This document shows positions 6,072-6,542 of a stretch of 6,542 bases of DNA, piece by piece. The stretch comes from DATBAK01 sp036787815 (lineage in GTDB: Bacteria > Actinomycetota > Acidimicrobiia > IMCC26256 > PALSA-610): positions 1 through 6,542 of the forward strand of contig DAIQOP010000230.1 in the NCBI GenBank assembly GCA_036787815.1, read 5' to 3'. Position numbers and translations under genes: made by a program. The first letter of the stretch is position 1; every line of letters begins with the position of its first letter. Under the pieces are notes generated by a model, which worked only from the letters and a program-made list of their open reading frames with translations, did no database searches and was not told the DNA's origin.

Positions 6072-6542
6072 GTGGATGTGACGATGCCGCAACTCGGTGA
6101 GACGGTCACCGAGGGAACCATCACGAAATGGTTCAAGCAGGTCGGCGAGACGATCAAGGCCGACGAGCCCCTGTTCGAGGTGTCGACCGACAAGGTCGAC
6201 TCCGAGGTGCCGGCCCCGGTCTCGGGTGTCGTGAGCGAGATCCTCGTGCCCGAGGGCGAGACGGTCGCCGTCGGCGTGCGGCTCGCGGTCATCGGCGACG
6301 CCGCGGGCGCACCGGCCGAGGCGGCGCCCGCACCGGAACCCGCGCCCGCACCGGAACCCGCGGCTGCTCCTGCTCCTGCTCCGGCTCCTGCGGCGGCACC
6401 CGCCCCTGCACCGGCGGCGGCCGCTCCTGCACCGGAGGCGGCACCGGCTCCGCCGGCTGCCCGCGCACCGGCGGCGGCCGCTCCTGCACCGACGCCCGCA
6501 CCGCCTCCGCCGCCCGCGCCCGGGCCCGCGGCGCCGGCGGCC
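6072..6542 (+). CDS. Dihydrolipoamide acyltransferase E2 (SucB/DlaT-like), 3' end missing
   Basis: E2 is the core of a 2-oxoacid dehydrogenase complex: it carries acyl groups on lipoyl-lysine and passes them to CoA. The start is GTG 6072, set by GGAGG five bases upstream. The frame stays open to the window end (157 codons). Residues 1-75 are a complete lipoyl domain, from MDVTMPQLGETVTEG through STDKVDSEVPAP, with Lys41 as the expected lipoylation site, to a final RLAVIGDA. Residues from about 77 onward are an Ala/Pro-rich flexible linker with a few acidic residues. The E1/E3-binding domain, any second lipoyl domain and the catalytic domain lie beyond the window. It follows the E3 gene by 40 bp in the same direction, probably in one operon. 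The STDKVDSE lipoyl sequence and context suggest a 2-oxoglutarate-type E2, but pyruvate or branched-chain substrates cannot be excluded without the catalytic domain. Confidence 0.93.
   Translation, partial: MDVTMPQLGETVTEGTITKWFKQVGETIKADEPLFEVSTDKVDSEVPAPVSGVVSEILVPEGETVAVGVRLAVIGDAAGAPAEAAPAPEPAPAPEPAAAPAPAPAPAAAPAPAPAAAAPAPEAAPAPPAARAPAAAAPAPTPAPPPPPAPGPAAPAA
6324..6359 (+). repeat. Perfect tandem duplication of 18 bp in the E2 linker
   Basis: The unit GCGCCCGCACCGGAACCC occurs at 6324-6341 and again at 6342-6359, in frame, each encoding Ala-Pro-Ala-Pro-Glu-Pro. Identity at the third codon positions as well as in protein suggests a recent duplication within the linker, probably by slippage. 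Confidence 0.85.
6408..6491 (+). repeat. 27-bp exact direct repeat in the E2 linker
   Basis: Positions 6408-6434 and 6465-6491 are identical over 27 bases, offset by 57 bases (19 codons), so the frame is kept. Each copy encodes Ala-Pro followed by a run of four alanines and Pro-Ala-Pro. Between and before them are shorter GCTCCT repeats (6363-6388). The identity at the DNA level points to duplication rather than only amino-acid bias. Confidence 0.8.

Noticed and set aside
4394..6292. A 632-codon - strand open frame antisense to lpd and the lipoyl domain
   Set aside because: The composition is typical of shadow frames, and the opposite strand encodes an intact E3 with all catalytic residues.
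6324..6491. CRISPR-like or mobile-element repeat array
   Set aside because: The repeats are in frame within a coding linker, are of unequal unit lengths and have no regular spacers.
6289..6501. A - strand ORF rich in Pro, Gln, Glu and Arg repeats
   Set aside because: It is the reverse reading of the Ala/Pro linker repeats of E2. The periodicity comes from that linker, not from a separate gene.

Overview
The window is GC-rich throughout (roughly 70% by eye). It is packed with genes whose codons nearly always end in G or C, and several genes start with GTG. Together with the protein flavours (an actinobacterial-type lipoamide dehydrogenase next to an E2 with a long Ala/Pro linker, and Ala-rich membrane proteins), this suggests a high-GC actinobacterium. 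Acidimicrobiia-like lineages are a reasonable guess, but no marker gene settles it. No rRNA, tRNA, CRISPR array or transposase was seen.

Region 1 (1-4556) looks like an envelope glycosylation or glycolipid locus. On the + strand are the 3' part of a flippase-like integral membrane protein (LPG_synthase_TM / UPF0104 family, cut by the window start) and, one base later, a class I SAM-dependent methyltransferase. Facing them on the - strand is a 699-residue multi-membrane-span protein resembling GT-C/GT39-type glycosyltransferases, with a soluble C-terminal domain. Divergent from it, across a gap of about 125 bp, is a GT2 enzyme of the dolichol-phosphate-mannose-synthase type with two C-terminal membrane spans. 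A 29-codon single-span membrane ORF overlaps the GT2 stop by four bases (GTGA). A plausible scheme is that the GT2 enzyme charges polyprenyl phosphate with a sugar inside the cell, the lipid-linked sugar is moved across the membrane, and the GT-C enzyme uses it outside. The substrate is unknown.

Region 2 (about 4619-6542) is central metabolism. It holds a complete dihydrolipoamide dehydrogenase (E3), then, 40 bp on, the start of a dihydrolipoamide acyltransferase (E2). The E2 has one lipoyl domain visible and a long Ala/Pro linker that runs off the window end. E3 re-oxidises the dihydrolipoyl group carried by E2, so the two genes form one functional pair. A GC-rich hairpin lies between the two regions.

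Nothing in the window is a convincing new system. The points most worth a second look are the tiny coupled membrane ORF, the possible six-codon leader ORF overlapping the GT2 start, the hairpin spanning both convergent stop codons, and exact DNA repeats in the E2 linker.
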